From the NCBI GenBank assembly GCA_029262035.1, contig JAJDAE010000317.1:1-53624 (forward strand): a stretch of DNA of 53,624 nucleotides. Direction: 5' to 3'. This DNA comes from Candidatus Zhuqueibacterota bacterium. Its GTDB lineage: Bacteria; Zhuqueibacterota; Zhuqueibacteria; Oceanimicrobiales; Oceanimicrobiaceae. The translations under genes and the position numbers were made by a program. Below the pieces are notes generated by a model. That model did not search any database. It saw only the letters and a list, made by a program, of their open reading frames with translations, and had not been told where the DNA came from. This document shows positions 8,773 through 17,723 of the stretch, piece by piece (within the stretch, counting starts at the first letter, position 1; every line of letters begins with the position of its first letter).

Positions 8773-11100
8773 CTAATAATGATAATAACTATAGCCCGGG
8801 TGTGCCATATCTGCAGTTGTTCCATTCAATATGGTACCCAGTACATTTGCCGGAACACTGGCGAAAAGCTCCAGTTTTTGTTTTGCCAAATCCCGGTTAG
8901 TTTTACCTGCTCGAATAACGATAGCAACCGCATCCACCTGCGTTCCAATTACAACTGCATCAGTGGCTGCATTCAGGGGGGGGCTATCGAAAATAATCAG
9001 ATCGAATTTCCTTCTGGCTTCATCTAAAAAGCGCTGCATTTGGTGTGAACCCAACATCTCGCTAGGATTTGGTATAAGAGAACCACAGCTGATAAGCGTT
9101 AGGTTTGGAATATACGTTTCTTGTAGAACCGTTTCCAAGGGAAGCGCCCTGGTTAAATAATTTGTAAATCCAGGTTCTTTTATTAAACCAAAAGAATTGT
9201 GCAAAACCCCTCGCCTTAAATCTGCATCAATTAAAAGTGTATTTGTTTTTAATTGTGCAAAAGTAATCGCCAAATTTGCTGTTGTAAATGATTTACCGTC
9301 ACTAGGCTCATTGCTAGTAATAACCATAGACTGCAACCGACCAGTTTCTTTCGTGAAAAGTAGATTTGTTCGAAGTGAGCGATATGCTTCCCCTATTGGA
9401 GTTGGCGAATAATCATGTGTAACAATCTGCCGATCTATCTGTTTCATTTTTTCAGAATCCTGAAAATCACCAACATCATCAAAATCAATTAAAGGTATCG
9501 CTCCCAAAATTTGCAAATTCAGATATTTTTTTACATCATCGGCAGTTCGAATACTTTTATTAAAAACTTCAAGAATGATTACAAAACCAAGTCCAAATCC
9601 AAGTCCTAAAATGCCACCGACAGATGCTTGTATTTTTTTATTGAAGCTGGCAGGAAATTCCGGTTTAATTGCGGGATCAAGAATTTCGATATCTTCTGTC
9701 TCACCCACCGTCTTACCTTCAAAGCCCCTTAGCTCGCTGAGCGATTGGATATATTGTGACTCTAATACTTTGTTGTCTCTCTCCAATTCAGTTAATTGTT
9801 GCTCCTGTGCAGGTAATTGGCTCATAGAATATCTTAAGCTGTTCAACTTGCTTTGTATTCTTTTAACCTTTGAGTCTAAACTTTTAATTTCAGTTTGGGC
9901 AATATTCTCAATTTGGCCATGCGTTGCAATAATTTGGTTTTCAACTTCTTTAGCCCTATAGCTTTGTTCAGAAGAAGTCTGAATAATTTCTTCCCATTTT
10001 TTTTCCAAGTCTTTCAGCTTAGTTCTGAAAACAAGCATTGTAGCATTGTCATTGAAATAAGGACTATCAATAATTTGTCTGTAAATATAACGATTATCTA
10101 TTTTACTCGCGTTAGGATTATTGGCGTTTACGGACCCCACTCTGGCCTTCGCTATTAAATCTTTAATTGTTTGTGAATACGCCGAAAGCTTATCCTTATC
10201 CTCCTGCTTCAAGGCAACCTGAGTGACTTGCGTCTTCTGCTCTGAGTTGAGATTAACTGCGTAACGCTCTTTAAACTGTTTTAACTTTAGATCTGATTCC
10301 GCGAGTCGGGCGTTGGCTTCAGCATTACGCTCTTCAAGTAATGCTTTCCTCTTCTCGCCAGTGTCATCTTTCATTTGCGTACTTTCACGTACAAATGCCT
10401 TAGCCAATCGATTCGTCATTTCCGCCGCTAAAAATGCATCCTCATCAGACATTGTTACCGTCATTAAATTTCCAGACTTATTCCATTTTACATTGGTTTT
10501 ACTACGAAAATCCTTAACAGCATCTCTAAATGGTAAAATAGAAAATTTAATTTCCTGAGGTTGTTGTAATACCCTTTCTACAAGTTGAAACGAAAACCCA
10601 TTTAAAGAAAACGGTCTGTCAACAATATCATCGACACTACCTTCATATAAAACCCTATCTGCAATATCTTCAAAGCTTTCAATAAAGGAAAATTTAAAAT
10701 CACTATCTATCTTTAAAATATAATCGCCGGGAATGGCACTCATGGATGAATTAAAAGACTTAAATAATTCTTTTCTCGATGCCCCATCGTTTTCATCACT
10801 TGCATACTGCATTGTTAGCCCGAGCTCAGCCACAACTTTTTCAGCGAAGGATCTACTTGTAAGAACTGTAGTTCTACTTTGTCTTAAAACGTCATCATTG
10901 CGTTCATAACTCTTAAAAAGTACAACTGCTCTAGCCTCATATATTGGAGGAAGGCTTAAAGTATATAATAACCAAGGTATAAAAATTACAAAAGAAATAA
11001 TGAGGACTAACCACCAGCGTTGGATAATCGCTTTGTAGTAACGGCTAATATCAATTTTTTCATCTTGTATTAGCTCTTCATCGAGGTACATTGATTCCAT
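8773..11100 (-). CDS. wzc: Polysaccharide co-polymerase / tyrosine autokinase (Wzc-type)
   Basis: 775 residues. A Wzz chain-length domain begins with a membrane helix near residues 30-55. A long coiled-coil region and a GNVR-like segment (QLPAQEQQLTELERDN) follow, then a second membrane helix (GGILGLGFGLGFVII). The C-terminal BY-kinase has Walker A NEPSDGKSF, Walker A' LLIDADLRRG and DLIIFDSPP. The chain ends in a tyrosine cluster (YSYYHY), the usual autophosphorylation tail. It controls assembly and export of the polysaccharide together with Wza. The ATG at 11100 has GGAGTG 7 nt upstream and follows wza by 13 nt. The Walker A has D where GEGKS is usual, a common variation. Confidence 0.93.
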   Translation of the reverse strand: MESMYLDEELIQDEKIDISRYYKAIIQRWWLVLIISFVIFIPWLLYTLSLPPIYEARAVVLFKSYERNDDVLRQSRTTVLTSRSFAEKVVAELGLTMQYASDENDGASRKELFKSFNSSMSAIPGDYILKIDSDFKFSFIESFEDIADRVLYEGSVDDIVDRPFSLNGFSFQLVERVLQQPQEIKFSILPFRDAVKDFRSKTNVKWNKSGNLMTVTMSDEDAFLAAEMTNRLAKAFVRESTQMKDDTGEKRKALLEERNAEANARLAESDLKLKQFKERYAVNLNSEQKTQVTQVALKQEDKDKLSAYSQTIKDLIAKARVGSVNANNPNASKIDNRYIYRQIIDSPYFNDNATMLVFRTKLKDLEKKWEEIIQTSSEQSYRAKEVENQIIATHGQIENIAQTEIKSLDSKVKRIQSKLNSLRYSMSQLPAQEQQLTELERDNKVLESQYIQSLSELRGFEGKTVGETEDIEILDPAIKPEFPASFNKKIQASVGGILGLGFGLGFVIILEVFNKSIRTADDVKKYLNLQILGAIPLIDFDDVGDFQDSEKMKQIDRQIVTHDYSPTPIGEAYRSLRTNLLFTKETGRLQSMVITSNEPSDGKSFTTANLAITFAQLKTNTLLIDADLRRGVLHNSFGLIKEPGFTNYLTRALPLETVLQETYIPNLTLISCGSLIPNPSEMLGSHQMQRFLDEARRKFDLIIFDSPPLNAATDAVVIGTQVDAVAIVIRAGKTNRDLAKQKLELFASVPANVLGTILNGTTADMAHPGYSYYHY

Positions 11101-11113
11101 TATTTCACTCCAA

Positions 11114-11785
11114 TTATCTTGTAATTTGAATATATAATACAGCGATATTCATGCCAAAAGAGACAAACCCTAAAACATCTCGATAGGTAAATGGATTTTT
11201 GCTTGGCACAATAATTTGGTCACCAGTACGAATTCCAATATCTTGCAACGAATACCCGCTCTCGAAACTTTTCAGAAGATTTTTAATGGCAACACGTCCG
11301 CCTCTCTCAGTAAACATATTTTTTAATTCACTCTTTTCTGTTGGTCCGCCAGCAGTTTCAATTATTTCCCACAACGAAGCATTGGGTGGAATTAAATATG
11401 CCCCAGGACGATTTACAGCACCTTGAACAGTAACGCGAATTAATGGCGTTATTGAAACAAAAGGATCTTTTAAGAAAGGGATAAGTTTTTCTTTTATTAA
11501 ATCTGAAAGTGATTTGGCACTATGACCAACCACTTTAACTTCAGAGATAAGTGGAAGTAAAATATTACCTTGGTTATCAATAGCATAATCACCATTTAAA
11601 TCTTCAATTCCTGCATTACCCTCTGCCATTCTCCATGGTTGCCAAACCTTAACTCTTATTGCATCTCCTTTTGCAAACGTCAAAAAACGATTTTGAGAAT
11701 ACAAAGTTGTTGTATTACCAATAATCTGCAATCCAGTTACCAGTAAAACAAAGCTTAAAATTTTTCTGCATTCGTTAAAAAACAT
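11114..11785 (-). CDS. wza: Polysaccharide export outer-membrane protein (Wza/SLBB family)
   Basis: 223 residues with an N-terminal signal segment (ILSFVLLVTGLQIIG). A Poly_export domain follows (KGDAIRVKVW, DYAIDNQGNILLPLI, AKSLSDLIKEKL). The SLBB part reads VTVQGAVNRPGAYLIPPNAS, then LWEIIETAGGPTE. I see no lipobox cysteine, so anchoring differs from E. coli Wza; the C-terminal hydrophobic stretch (FVSFGMNIAVLYI) may hold it in a membrane. It forms the periplasm-to-exterior channel that works with Wzc. GAGGTGA lies 4-5 nt before the ATG. At 223 residues it is shorter than E. coli Wza, as in many Bacteroidota-type homologues. Confidence 0.88.
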   Translation of the reverse strand: MFFNECRKILSFVLLVTGLQIIGNTTTLYSQNRFLTFAKGDAIRVKVWQPWRMAEGNAGIEDLNGDYAIDNQGNILLPLISEVKVVGHSAKSLSDLIKEKLIPFLKDPFVSITPLIRVTVQGAVNRPGAYLIPPNASLWEIIETAGGPTEKSELKNMFTERGGRVAIKNLLKSFESGYSLQDIGIRTGDQIIVPSKNPFTYRDVLGFVSFGMNIAVLYIQITR

Positions 11786-11822
11786 ATTTCACCTCAAAAA
11801 ACTTAATAAAACTGTTCCTAGC

Positions 11823-12554
11823 TTATCTTGATCTGTAATACCTAAAGCGTTTTTCTTTACTTTCAAGATTTAATTCTTTCATAATACTGCGCAGTTTAAT
11901 AGAACCTATTTTGGTACTCCCATATATCGGCGAATTTAAAACCTTTTTAACTGCAAAAACTCCTCGATTTGGATTTTCAACAACCACTTGTTTTATTTTC
12001 TCATTTAGTGGTAATAATTTTTTATCCAAAGGTTGTTTTGGTGATGCTCCAAAAGCAGTTGGTTTTGCTCCCGTTTCCTGAGATGCACTACGAGGCGGTT
12101 TAAAAATTTGAGCAACCTCAGCATCTTTATCAACTACTGCGGTAGATTCAACTTCAGAAAAACTCCTCTTTACGCTTTTTGTTATATCCAGTCCAATTGA
12201 CATATCAAAATCATTGATTGCTTCTTCCAAAGAATCATAATGAGATAGAATACGATTAAACTCCAACATTTCAAAAACATCAACAACTTCAGGCGTCATT
12301 TGAACTAATTTTAAATCTCCGCCTCTTTCCCGTATTCCTTTTATTTCACCAACAAATACTCCCCACCCAGCACTACTGACATAATTAACTTGCCCCATAT
12401 TAATTATGACATGCAAACTGCCTTCATTTAAATTTTCAATAATTTTATTCAGTAAAATTGAGCAAGTCATCGTATCAATATAGCCTTTTACTGTTAAAAG
12501 TGCTATATCACGCCTCGCACCAATTTTACCTTGTGATATTTCTATGCCTTCCAT
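11823..12554 (-). CDS. STAS-domain protein with extra C-terminal basic domain
   Basis: 243 residues from the ATG at 12554 (AAAGG just upstream; the longer frame needs a TTG). Residues about 1-110 are a STAS domain of the anti-sigma-factor-antagonist type, with INMGQVNYVSSAGWGVFVG holding the conserved Ser of the DSxG-like motif. A low-complexity linker (about 125-180) follows. The last 60 residues are basic (YGSTKIGSIKLRSIMKELNL, ending RFRYYRSR) and look like a small winged-helix or nucleic-acid-binding module; that assignment is inference. STAS proteins usually act by partner switching with HPK-type kinases, none of which is nearby. Placement directly before wza suggests control of polysaccharide production. 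Confidence 0.75.
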   Translation of the reverse strand: MEGIEISQGKIGARRDIALLTVKGYIDTMTCSILLNKIIENLNEGSLHVIINMGQVNYVSSAGWGVFVGEIKGIRERGGDLKLVQMTPEVVDVFEMLEFNRILSHYDSLEEAINDFDMSIGLDITKSVKRSFSEVESTAVVDKDAEVAQIFKPPRSASQETGAKPTAFGASPKQPLDKKLLPLNEKIKQVVVENPNRGVFAVKKVLNSPIYGSTKIGSIKLRSIMKELNLESKEKRFRYYRSR

Positions 12555-12777
12555 ATTAGCCTTTTGGGTTATCAAAATTTATGCCACTTTGCAACATACT
12601 AAATATATTTTTTTATTCACCATATGAACGTAAGTTCGGAATTAATGTACCATACTAAAGCAATAATAACCCCCTCCTCATTAATTACTTGTGCTAAAGC
12701 GAAACATTGTAACTCGCTGAGACAAATATATTGCGAAAAAGAAACTCAATTATTGATTTCAAGTATATGGTTTTATT

Positions 12778-14247
12778 TTAGAATTCAGAACTCTTTTTTT
12801 GAGCTATTTTTTGACATAGCTTGATGTATTCTTGCGCAGGGTTTTCCCAGGAGAACTCATTTGACATTGCTTTGCGAATCACTACTTGCCATTTTTCTTT
12901 AGTACTAAACTCCTTAACTAACTCCTTTATGCTTTTTAATAAATCAGGAATATCTGATTTCGTAAAAGAAGATGAGTATCCGTCACTTATATATCCTTTT
13001 GCTATAACTTTTTCCAGGCTAAACTCATTGCCAAATATTGGTATTGTGCCATACTTCAAAGAAATCGATGGGTTAACTATTCCATTTTGTTCACAGCTCG
13101 CTTGTAATAAAACATCAGCCCCTGCAACAGCCTTATGAATACTTGCATCATCTTCAATTAGCATTATTTTACATTTATCACCAAGATTGCTGCATTTTTC
13201 TTGCAAAAGCTCAAACGTCTTATTTTTTCTGGTGCATCCAATTAATATCGACAGTTTTAATTTGAGTAAGTTCTTAAGCAGGCTTTCAAATAATTTTATA
13301 TTAACCGTGTTCTCTGTATTTATTATTGTAAAAAATACTGGAACATCTTCCTCGAAATTCAAACCATATTCTTCAACAAGAACTTGTTTACATTCTCTCT
13401 TACCATCTAAGTTTTCACTATTAAAAGTTTTTGGAATTAACTTATCTTCGTCAGCATTCCAAACTTGAATATCAATTTGAGGAGCAATCATTGCAACCTC
13501 ATTTTTATTTCTACCTATTTTCGTTAATGCGGCTTCCAGCTCAGCTGTTATCTTACTACTGCCAACACTAAGTATATCAGCATATTGGAGCCCTGAATAT
13601 AAAAAGCTCAACTTATCCGTACCAAGAATTTTATGTTGGGAATTCACCTTATCTTCCTCAAAACCAATAGATTTAAACGAAGCATTAGAGAACTCACCAA
13701 TACTATTTGGATTATGGACTGTTAGTAAAGTTTTTGTATTCTTGAAAAAGCTGTCATCCTTGTATAAGGTTTTTAGAAGCATTGGGATCAATGCTGTTTG
13801 CCAATCATTACAATGAATAATATCAGGCTGCCAGTATAAAAGTTTTAAGGTTTCCAAACACCCAATTGCAAAGAAAATAAATCGCTCGGCCGTATCGTCA
13901 TAAAGAATTTCAGAGTCTGAATCAAAATACAATCCATTTCTATCAAAATATTTTTTATTATCCAAAAAATAAATTTGCACCTTTGAATTAGGTAGAAACG
14001 CAGACTTACTTTTTGCAGCATGAGTTTCCTCTGCAAGTTTTATCTTTAAACCTTGTAAACGTATAACCTCTCTTAAAATATATTTTCTTTCATTAACTAC
14101 TTTGTATTTAGGCATCATTACACGAATATCATGGCCTAAATTTTTTATATATTTTGGAAATGAATTTGCTACTAAAGCCAAATCTCCAGTCGTGGCAAAA
14201 GGGTATACTTCAGGGACAACGTAAAAAATTTTCAGTAAGTTTTTCAT
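12778..14247 (-). CDS. Glycogen/starch synthase-like GT5 protein, catalytic residues missing
   Basis: 489 residues, full length for GlgA. The fold is recognisable: N-terminal VVPEVYPFATTGDLALVANS, IIHCNDWQTALIPMLLK, LTVHNPNSIGEF, and WNADEDKLIPKTFNSENLDG align with the starch-synthase catalytic and GT1 domains. The ADP-glucose lysine motif KTGG is ATTGD here. The Arg and Lys of the usual SRL-x-QKG segment are absent (FTIINTENTVNIKLF). The E-P-C-G loop is CEQNG, keeping only the Glu. It may be a non-catalytic or re-purposed member. It lies 18 nt after galT and 223 nt before the STAS gene start, in the polysaccharide locus rather than a glg operon. Confidence 0.75.
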   Translation of the reverse strand: MKNLLKIFYVVPEVYPFATTGDLALVANSFPKYIKNLGHDIRVMMPKYKVVNERKYILREVIRLQGLKIKLAEETHAAKSKSAFLPNSKVQIYFLDNKKYFDRNGLYFDSDSEILYDDTAERFIFFAIGCLETLKLLYWQPDIIHCNDWQTALIPMLLKTLYKDDSFFKNTKTLLTVHNPNSIGEFSNASFKSIGFEEDKVNSQHKILGTDKLSFLYSGLQYADILSVGSSKITAELEAALTKIGRNKNEVAMIAPQIDIQVWNADEDKLIPKTFNSENLDGKRECKQVLVEEYGLNFEEDVPVFFTIINTENTVNIKLFESLLKNLLKLKLSILIGCTRKNKTFELLQEKCSNLGDKCKIMLIEDDASIHKAVAGADVLLQASCEQNGIVNPSISLKYGTIPIFGNEFSLEKVIAKGYISDGYSSSFTKSDIPDLLKSIKELVKEFSTKEKWQVVIRKAMSNEFSWENPAQEYIKLCQKIAQKKSSEF

Positions 14248-14265
14248 TTTCTATCTAAATATTCT

Positions 14266-15264
14266 TTATTGAATAATATTGGTTAAGTATTCAGCAGCAG
14301 ATTCCGGAGAGGTTGAATTAATGTAAAATCCAGAGCCCCATTCAAAACCAGCAACTTTTGTTAGTTTAGGGATTATTTCAATATGCCAATGATAATGAAA
14401 TAGATTTTCGTCCTGAATTGGCGACGAATGCAAAATAAAATTGAACGGTGGGTAACCTAGAGCAAGATTTATTCTAGATAACGCATCTTTGAGAGCGGAG
14501 GCAGTTTCCTTGTACATAAATTCAGGCATTCTTTCAAAATGAGAATAATGGTTCAAAGGTAACAGCCATGTTTCGAAAGGAAAACGCGGGGCGTACGGTT
14601 CTATGGTTAAAAAATTTTCCGTCATCGAAACAACTCTAAGTTGAGTGGCAACTTCCTGTTTAATAACATCGCAATAGATACAACGCTTCTTGAATTGATA
14701 AAACTTCTTGCTACCTTCAAGCTCCTCAGAAACTCTCTTGGGAACAATTGGAATTGCAATTATTTGAGAATGAGAATGTTCAAGTGAAGCGCCAGCTGCG
14801 ACACCATGATTTTTAAAAATTAAAACATACCGAAACCGGGGATCTTTTGTTAGTTCATCAATTCGGTTGCGGTAAACTAACATTATTTTCTCAATTTCAT
14901 TTATACTTAAATCGGACAAATCATAGGCATGGTTGGGGGTTTCAATAATTACTTCATGGGCTCCAACACCATTCATCATATCAAAATTCCCGTACCCTTT
15001 TGGGTTTACTTCACCTTCAATATTAACCGCAGGAAATTTGTTTGGAATGACCCGAATTGTCCAACCACCGACATCCCTTTCATTTGTAAGTTCTCTTAAA
15101 GCCATTATTTCCGGTGGTGTCTTTGATTCATTTCCCGGGCAGAAAGGGCAAAAACCTCCTCCCTTAGCATTAGGCTCATTTGCCCAATCAGAAGGACGCT
15201 TTCCTCTTTCAGATGAAATGATAACCCATCTTCCCACAATTGGGTCTTTCCGCCATTCAGACAT
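14266..15264 (-). CDS. galT: Galactose-1-phosphate uridylyltransferase-type enzyme
   Basis: 332 residues of the HIT superfamily. HSHSQ at 163-167 is the active-site H-x-H-x-Q with the nucleotidylated histidine; the commoner E. coli GalT form is HPHGQ. Cys39/Cys42 (CPFC) and a second CIYC pair form the structural metal site. NKFPAV and VGAHEVIIETP are typical GalT strands. It exchanges UMP between UDP-glucose and galactose-1-phosphate, feeding UDP-galactose to the polysaccharide. Related enzymes of this subgroup use other hexose phosphates or ADP-sugars, and the neighbouring GT5-like gene makes an ADP-sugar role conceivable. No clear ribosome site precedes the ATG. Confidence 0.85.
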   Translation of the reverse strand: MSEWRKDPIVGRWVIISSERGKRPSDWANEPNAKGGGFCPFCPGNESKTPPEIMALRELTNERDVGGWTIRVIPNKFPAVNIEGEVNPKGYGNFDMMNGVGAHEVIIETPNHAYDLSDLSINEIEKIMLVYRNRIDELTKDPRFRYVLIFKNHGVAAGASLEHSHSQIIAIPIVPKRVSEELEGSKKFYQFKKRCIYCDVIKQEVATQLRVVSMTENFLTIEPYAPRFPFETWLLPLNHYSHFERMPEFMYKETASALKDALSRINLALGYPPFNFILHSSPIQDENLFHYHWHIEIIPKLTKVAGFEWGSGFYINSTSPESAAEYLTNIIQ

Positions 15265-15467
15265 TAAAAATACAGTCCATTAGTTTAAATCTGTATTAAC
15301 TTTCATTTAACAGAAAAAATCAAATAAAGGCGGCAATGTGATTTCAAAAAAATAGGCTGACTAAAAGTACTAAAGCAAATTTTCCGAGAAAAAAGCGACA
15401 TGTGATAATATAAAGAAACATGCTCTATACTTTTAGGCAGCCCTATTAAAGAGCGCGATTCATTACT

Positions 15468-16310
15468 TTATAACTTGGAAATATATTTCTGAGCTATATT
15501 AGTATACTCACTATTTGGATAAACTGCCAAAAGTCGATCAAACTCTGCACGGGCTTGTGCTAAATCACCCAGTTTAATGTTACAAACACCTAATTTTAAT
15601 TGGGCGTCATCATTTTTATTTGAATTTGAAAAAGAAAAAACTTTTTCAAATTCTGCTATAGCCTGGTTATAATTTAGCATTCCAAAATAACTTTCACCAA
15701 TCCAATACTGACAATTGTCAGAAAGTAAATTATTGGGGTCACTATTAATTAATTCAGAAAACATAGAAACCGCAACTTGATACTTTCTCCCTTTAAATGA
15801 ACTCAAAGCCTTTTGATATTTCGCCTTAAATACGGCTGAAGGTTGAGTAACAGGTCCATTGGTTCTGGCTACAGTCGTAGTAGTAGTCATACTTTCTCTT
15901 GATTCCAACTCACTTATTTGTATCTCTTTTTGCGTTAATTCAGAACGCAATTGTGATATTTCGCCCTCTTTTTTTACCAAATCATCTTTTAGCATTGCCA
16001 AATCACCTTCCATCTGCTCCGAATTAGAAACGCTTGATTCGCTAAAACTATAATCTGTATTTTGAATGTCTGACTTTTCTTCAACAGGCGTGATCCCCAG
16101 AAGCTTCAAGACCTCGGCTTCGTCCGAATTGGTTTGTTCCTCCTGAATGTATTCCTCTTCACCCAAAAGTTCATCAATATCAATTGAATCGGCTTCCGAA
16201 CTCTGACGTGACGCGCCACAACTCAAAAATAAACCCAGGGAACTCAAAACAATCAAAGACAAAAATGATTGCTTTGCAAACACCACAGGGTTAAAATTAT
16301 TTTTCTTCAT
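15468..16310 (-). CDS. YbgF/CpoB-like TPR lipoprotein with coiled coil
   Basis: 280 residues from the ATG at 16310, chosen because GGAGGT (16318-16323) lies 7 nt upstream. A lipoprotein signal ends in LFLSC with Cys31. An acidic linker, a coiled coil (about 110-150, heptad-rich ELTQKEIQISELESRE) and three TPR units follow, including SDNCQYWIGESYFGMLNYNQ and the last starting DDAQLKLGVCNIKLGDLAQA. This is the layout of CpoB/YbgF, the periplasmic Tol-Pal partner that coordinates outer-membrane constriction with peptidoglycan synthesis. Neither tolB nor pal is in the window. Its position after the Mre-PBP2-RodA genes and a barrel protein suggests envelope maintenance. Confidence 0.8.
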   Translation of the reverse strand: MKKNNFNPVVFAKQSFLSLIVLSSLGLFLSCGASRQSSEADSIDIDELLGEEEYIQEEQTNSDEAEVLKLLGITPVEEKSDIQNTDYSFSESSVSNSEQMEGDLAMLKDDLVKKEGEISQLRSELTQKEIQISELESRESMTTTTTVARTNGPVTQPSAVFKAKYQKALSSFKGRKYQVAVSMFSELINSDPNNLLSDNCQYWIGESYFGMLNYNQAIAEFEKVFSFSNSNKNDDAQLKLGVCNIKLGDLAQARAEFDRLLAVYPNSEYTNIAQKYISKL

Positions 16311-16360
16311 GTAACTTACCTCCAAATAAGTTTTTCGATTCAATAAGAAGAAATGCTAAA

Positions 16361-17503
16361 CTATTCCTGTTTTCTTAAAATGAAATACGAAGCGGTACCA
16401 ACGGAAGCCGCACCGACGGCTCCCCCAAGGATACGCCAAGGTGTACCACTAGAAGAAACTGTAACGTTAATCGGTTTAGTTGGTAATCCCGAATACCCAA
16501 CGCCTGTAAGCGTTTCATCAACCGCAACAACGCAATACTCCAATCCATCCACAGTTACTGCATATCCAGGAATTTCTCCTTGATATAAATTATCATTATT
16601 GGCTTCCAATGCTGCAACGTTCCATTTTTGCGTTCCCAGCGGACGATAAAGTGCAGCGACAACCTTAAGTGGCACTTTTGAATAAACGTTTGCTTTTACG
16701 TTTACATTCTTACCCGATTCCGCTTTATTTATAATTCTGTGAATAATTATTGGGGAAGCCTGATCGACATTACCAAATGGTGCATCATAAGAATTCATTG
16801 CAAGAGGATTTGGATTCTTTTCAGGGATTCCGTCATGATCAAGATATCCATCCTGATCTTCGGCTATTTCGGGCATTAGATCTAATTCGTCGGGAATATT
16901 ATCATGATCCCTATCAAGACTACCACTATTGAAATAATAGGTCACACCACCATGTACATCCAGAACTTGATCATTCTCATCGCCTTGCCATAACTGGTCA
17001 AGACCATCGGTAAACGAGTATCGAAATGTCGCGCCAAGATTCAAGCCAAAATTTCTGGAAACACGGTATTCTATACCACCGCCAGTTTTTAGAAATGAAT
17101 CAGTACCTTCATCTAAAGTTCCGGCAATGTCATCTTTTGCAGTCCAAAAAACACCGCCACCACCTACAAACAAGTATGGGTTCCAATGATTGAATGGTAA
17201 AAGATTAAATATCGCACTTAGTTCAAACGGAATGATTGTTGTTTCAGAATTGTTTACGGTATTTGAACCCAATGCGGAAAAACCAAGTTCACCGCTTACT
17301 GCCAGGTAAGGGAACGGCATGACACGTACGTGGCCTGAGACTAGTGGACTTAAACTCGCGTTGGGTAAATCTGCCTCTAACTTACCGGCACCAACATTAA
17401 CACCCAACCCTAGACGCCAATCACCTCCAAATAAAAAAGTTGCTCTCTCCCCCATTAACAAAAAAAGCATTACTATAAATGCTATTCTAAATTTCCCTGC
17501 CAT
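16361..17503 (-). CDS. Outer-membrane barrel protein with calcium-type repeat and C-terminal hydrophobic anchor
   Basis: 380 residues from the ATG at 17503 (GAGAGG upstream; a GTG at 17506 is the alternative). A signal peptide is followed by an OmpA-like eight-strand barrel region (about 30-185, for example HWNPYLFVGGGGVFW and GGGIEYRVSRNFGLNLG). A short Asp-rich segment resembling thrombospondin type 3 calcium repeats (DRDHDNIPDELDLMPE, DQDGYLDHDGIPE) follows, then an Ig/FN3-like domain. The last 25 residues contain a hydrophobic helix (ILGGAVGAASVGTASYFIL) with a basic end. No OmpA peptidoglycan-binding domain is visible. It has its own good promoter 34-62 nt upstream. Confidence 0.7.
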   Translation of the reverse strand: MAGKFRIAFIVMLFLLMGERATFLFGGDWRLGLGVNVGAGKLEADLPNASLSPLVSGHVRVMPFPYLAVSGELGFSALGSNTVNNSETTIIPFELSAIFNLLPFNHWNPYLFVGGGGVFWTAKDDIAGTLDEGTDSFLKTGGGIEYRVSRNFGLNLGATFRYSFTDGLDQLWQGDENDQVLDVHGGVTYYFNSGSLDRDHDNIPDELDLMPEIAEDQDGYLDHDGIPEKNPNPLAMNSYDAPFGNVDQASPIIIHRIINKAESGKNVNVKANVYSKVPLKVVAALYRPLGTQKWNVAALEANNDNLYQGEIPGYAVTVDGLEYCVVAVDETLTGVGYSGLPTKPINVTVSSSGTPWRILGGAVGAASVGTASYFILRKQE

Positions 17504-17536
17504 CACGAACCTCTCTGCAAAGTTATAAACGAATTA

Positions 17537-17565
17537 AATTTATTAAACAGTAGCCTAAAAGTCAA
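17537..17565 (-). promoter_or_regulatory. Sigma-70 promoter of the barrel protein gene
   Basis: On the minus strand TTGACT (complement of 17560-17565) and TAAATT (complement of 17537-17542) are separated by exactly 17 nt. The ATG of the barrel protein gene follows about 34 nt after the -10 box. This separates the barrel/lipoprotein unit from the upstream rodA transcript. Confidence 0.7.
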
Positions 17566-17698
17566 GCCAATTCTTAACTATACCCTTGATTTATATGATG
17601 ATAAGTGTAGATATTTGTAAGTAATTCAACCCTTATTACATCTACTTAACACTTCTAAAAAAACAGACAGATATGGTAATTTTACAACACCACTGAAT

Positions 17699-17717
17699 AA
17701 ATTGCGGAATCGCAATT
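17699..17717 (-). terminator. Possible terminator after rodA
   Basis: AATTGCG pairs with CGCAATT across a 4-nt loop, about 7 nt beyond the rodA stop codon. On the minus strand the stem is followed by TTATTC rather than a clean U run, so termination would be weak. The placement just after the last gene of the Mre-RodA set supports it. Confidence 0.4.
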
Positions 17718-17723
17718 CGGGTT

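Noticed and set aside
12571-12586. A sigma-54-like sequence TGGCATAAATTTTGAT before the STAS gene
   Set aside because: The -12 dinucleotide is GA instead of GC, and the start site would fall almost on the ribosome binding site of the ATG at 12554.
12578-12777. Possible leader peptide after a GAGGAGGGGG ribosome-site-like run before the STAS gene
   Set aside because: No start codon at usable spacing leads to more than a few codons; probably chance in a 200-nt gap.
15421-15455. GCTCT/AGAGC pairing downstream of the YbgF-like lipoprotein gene
   Set aside because: Five pairs with a large loop and no U run on the transcribed strand.
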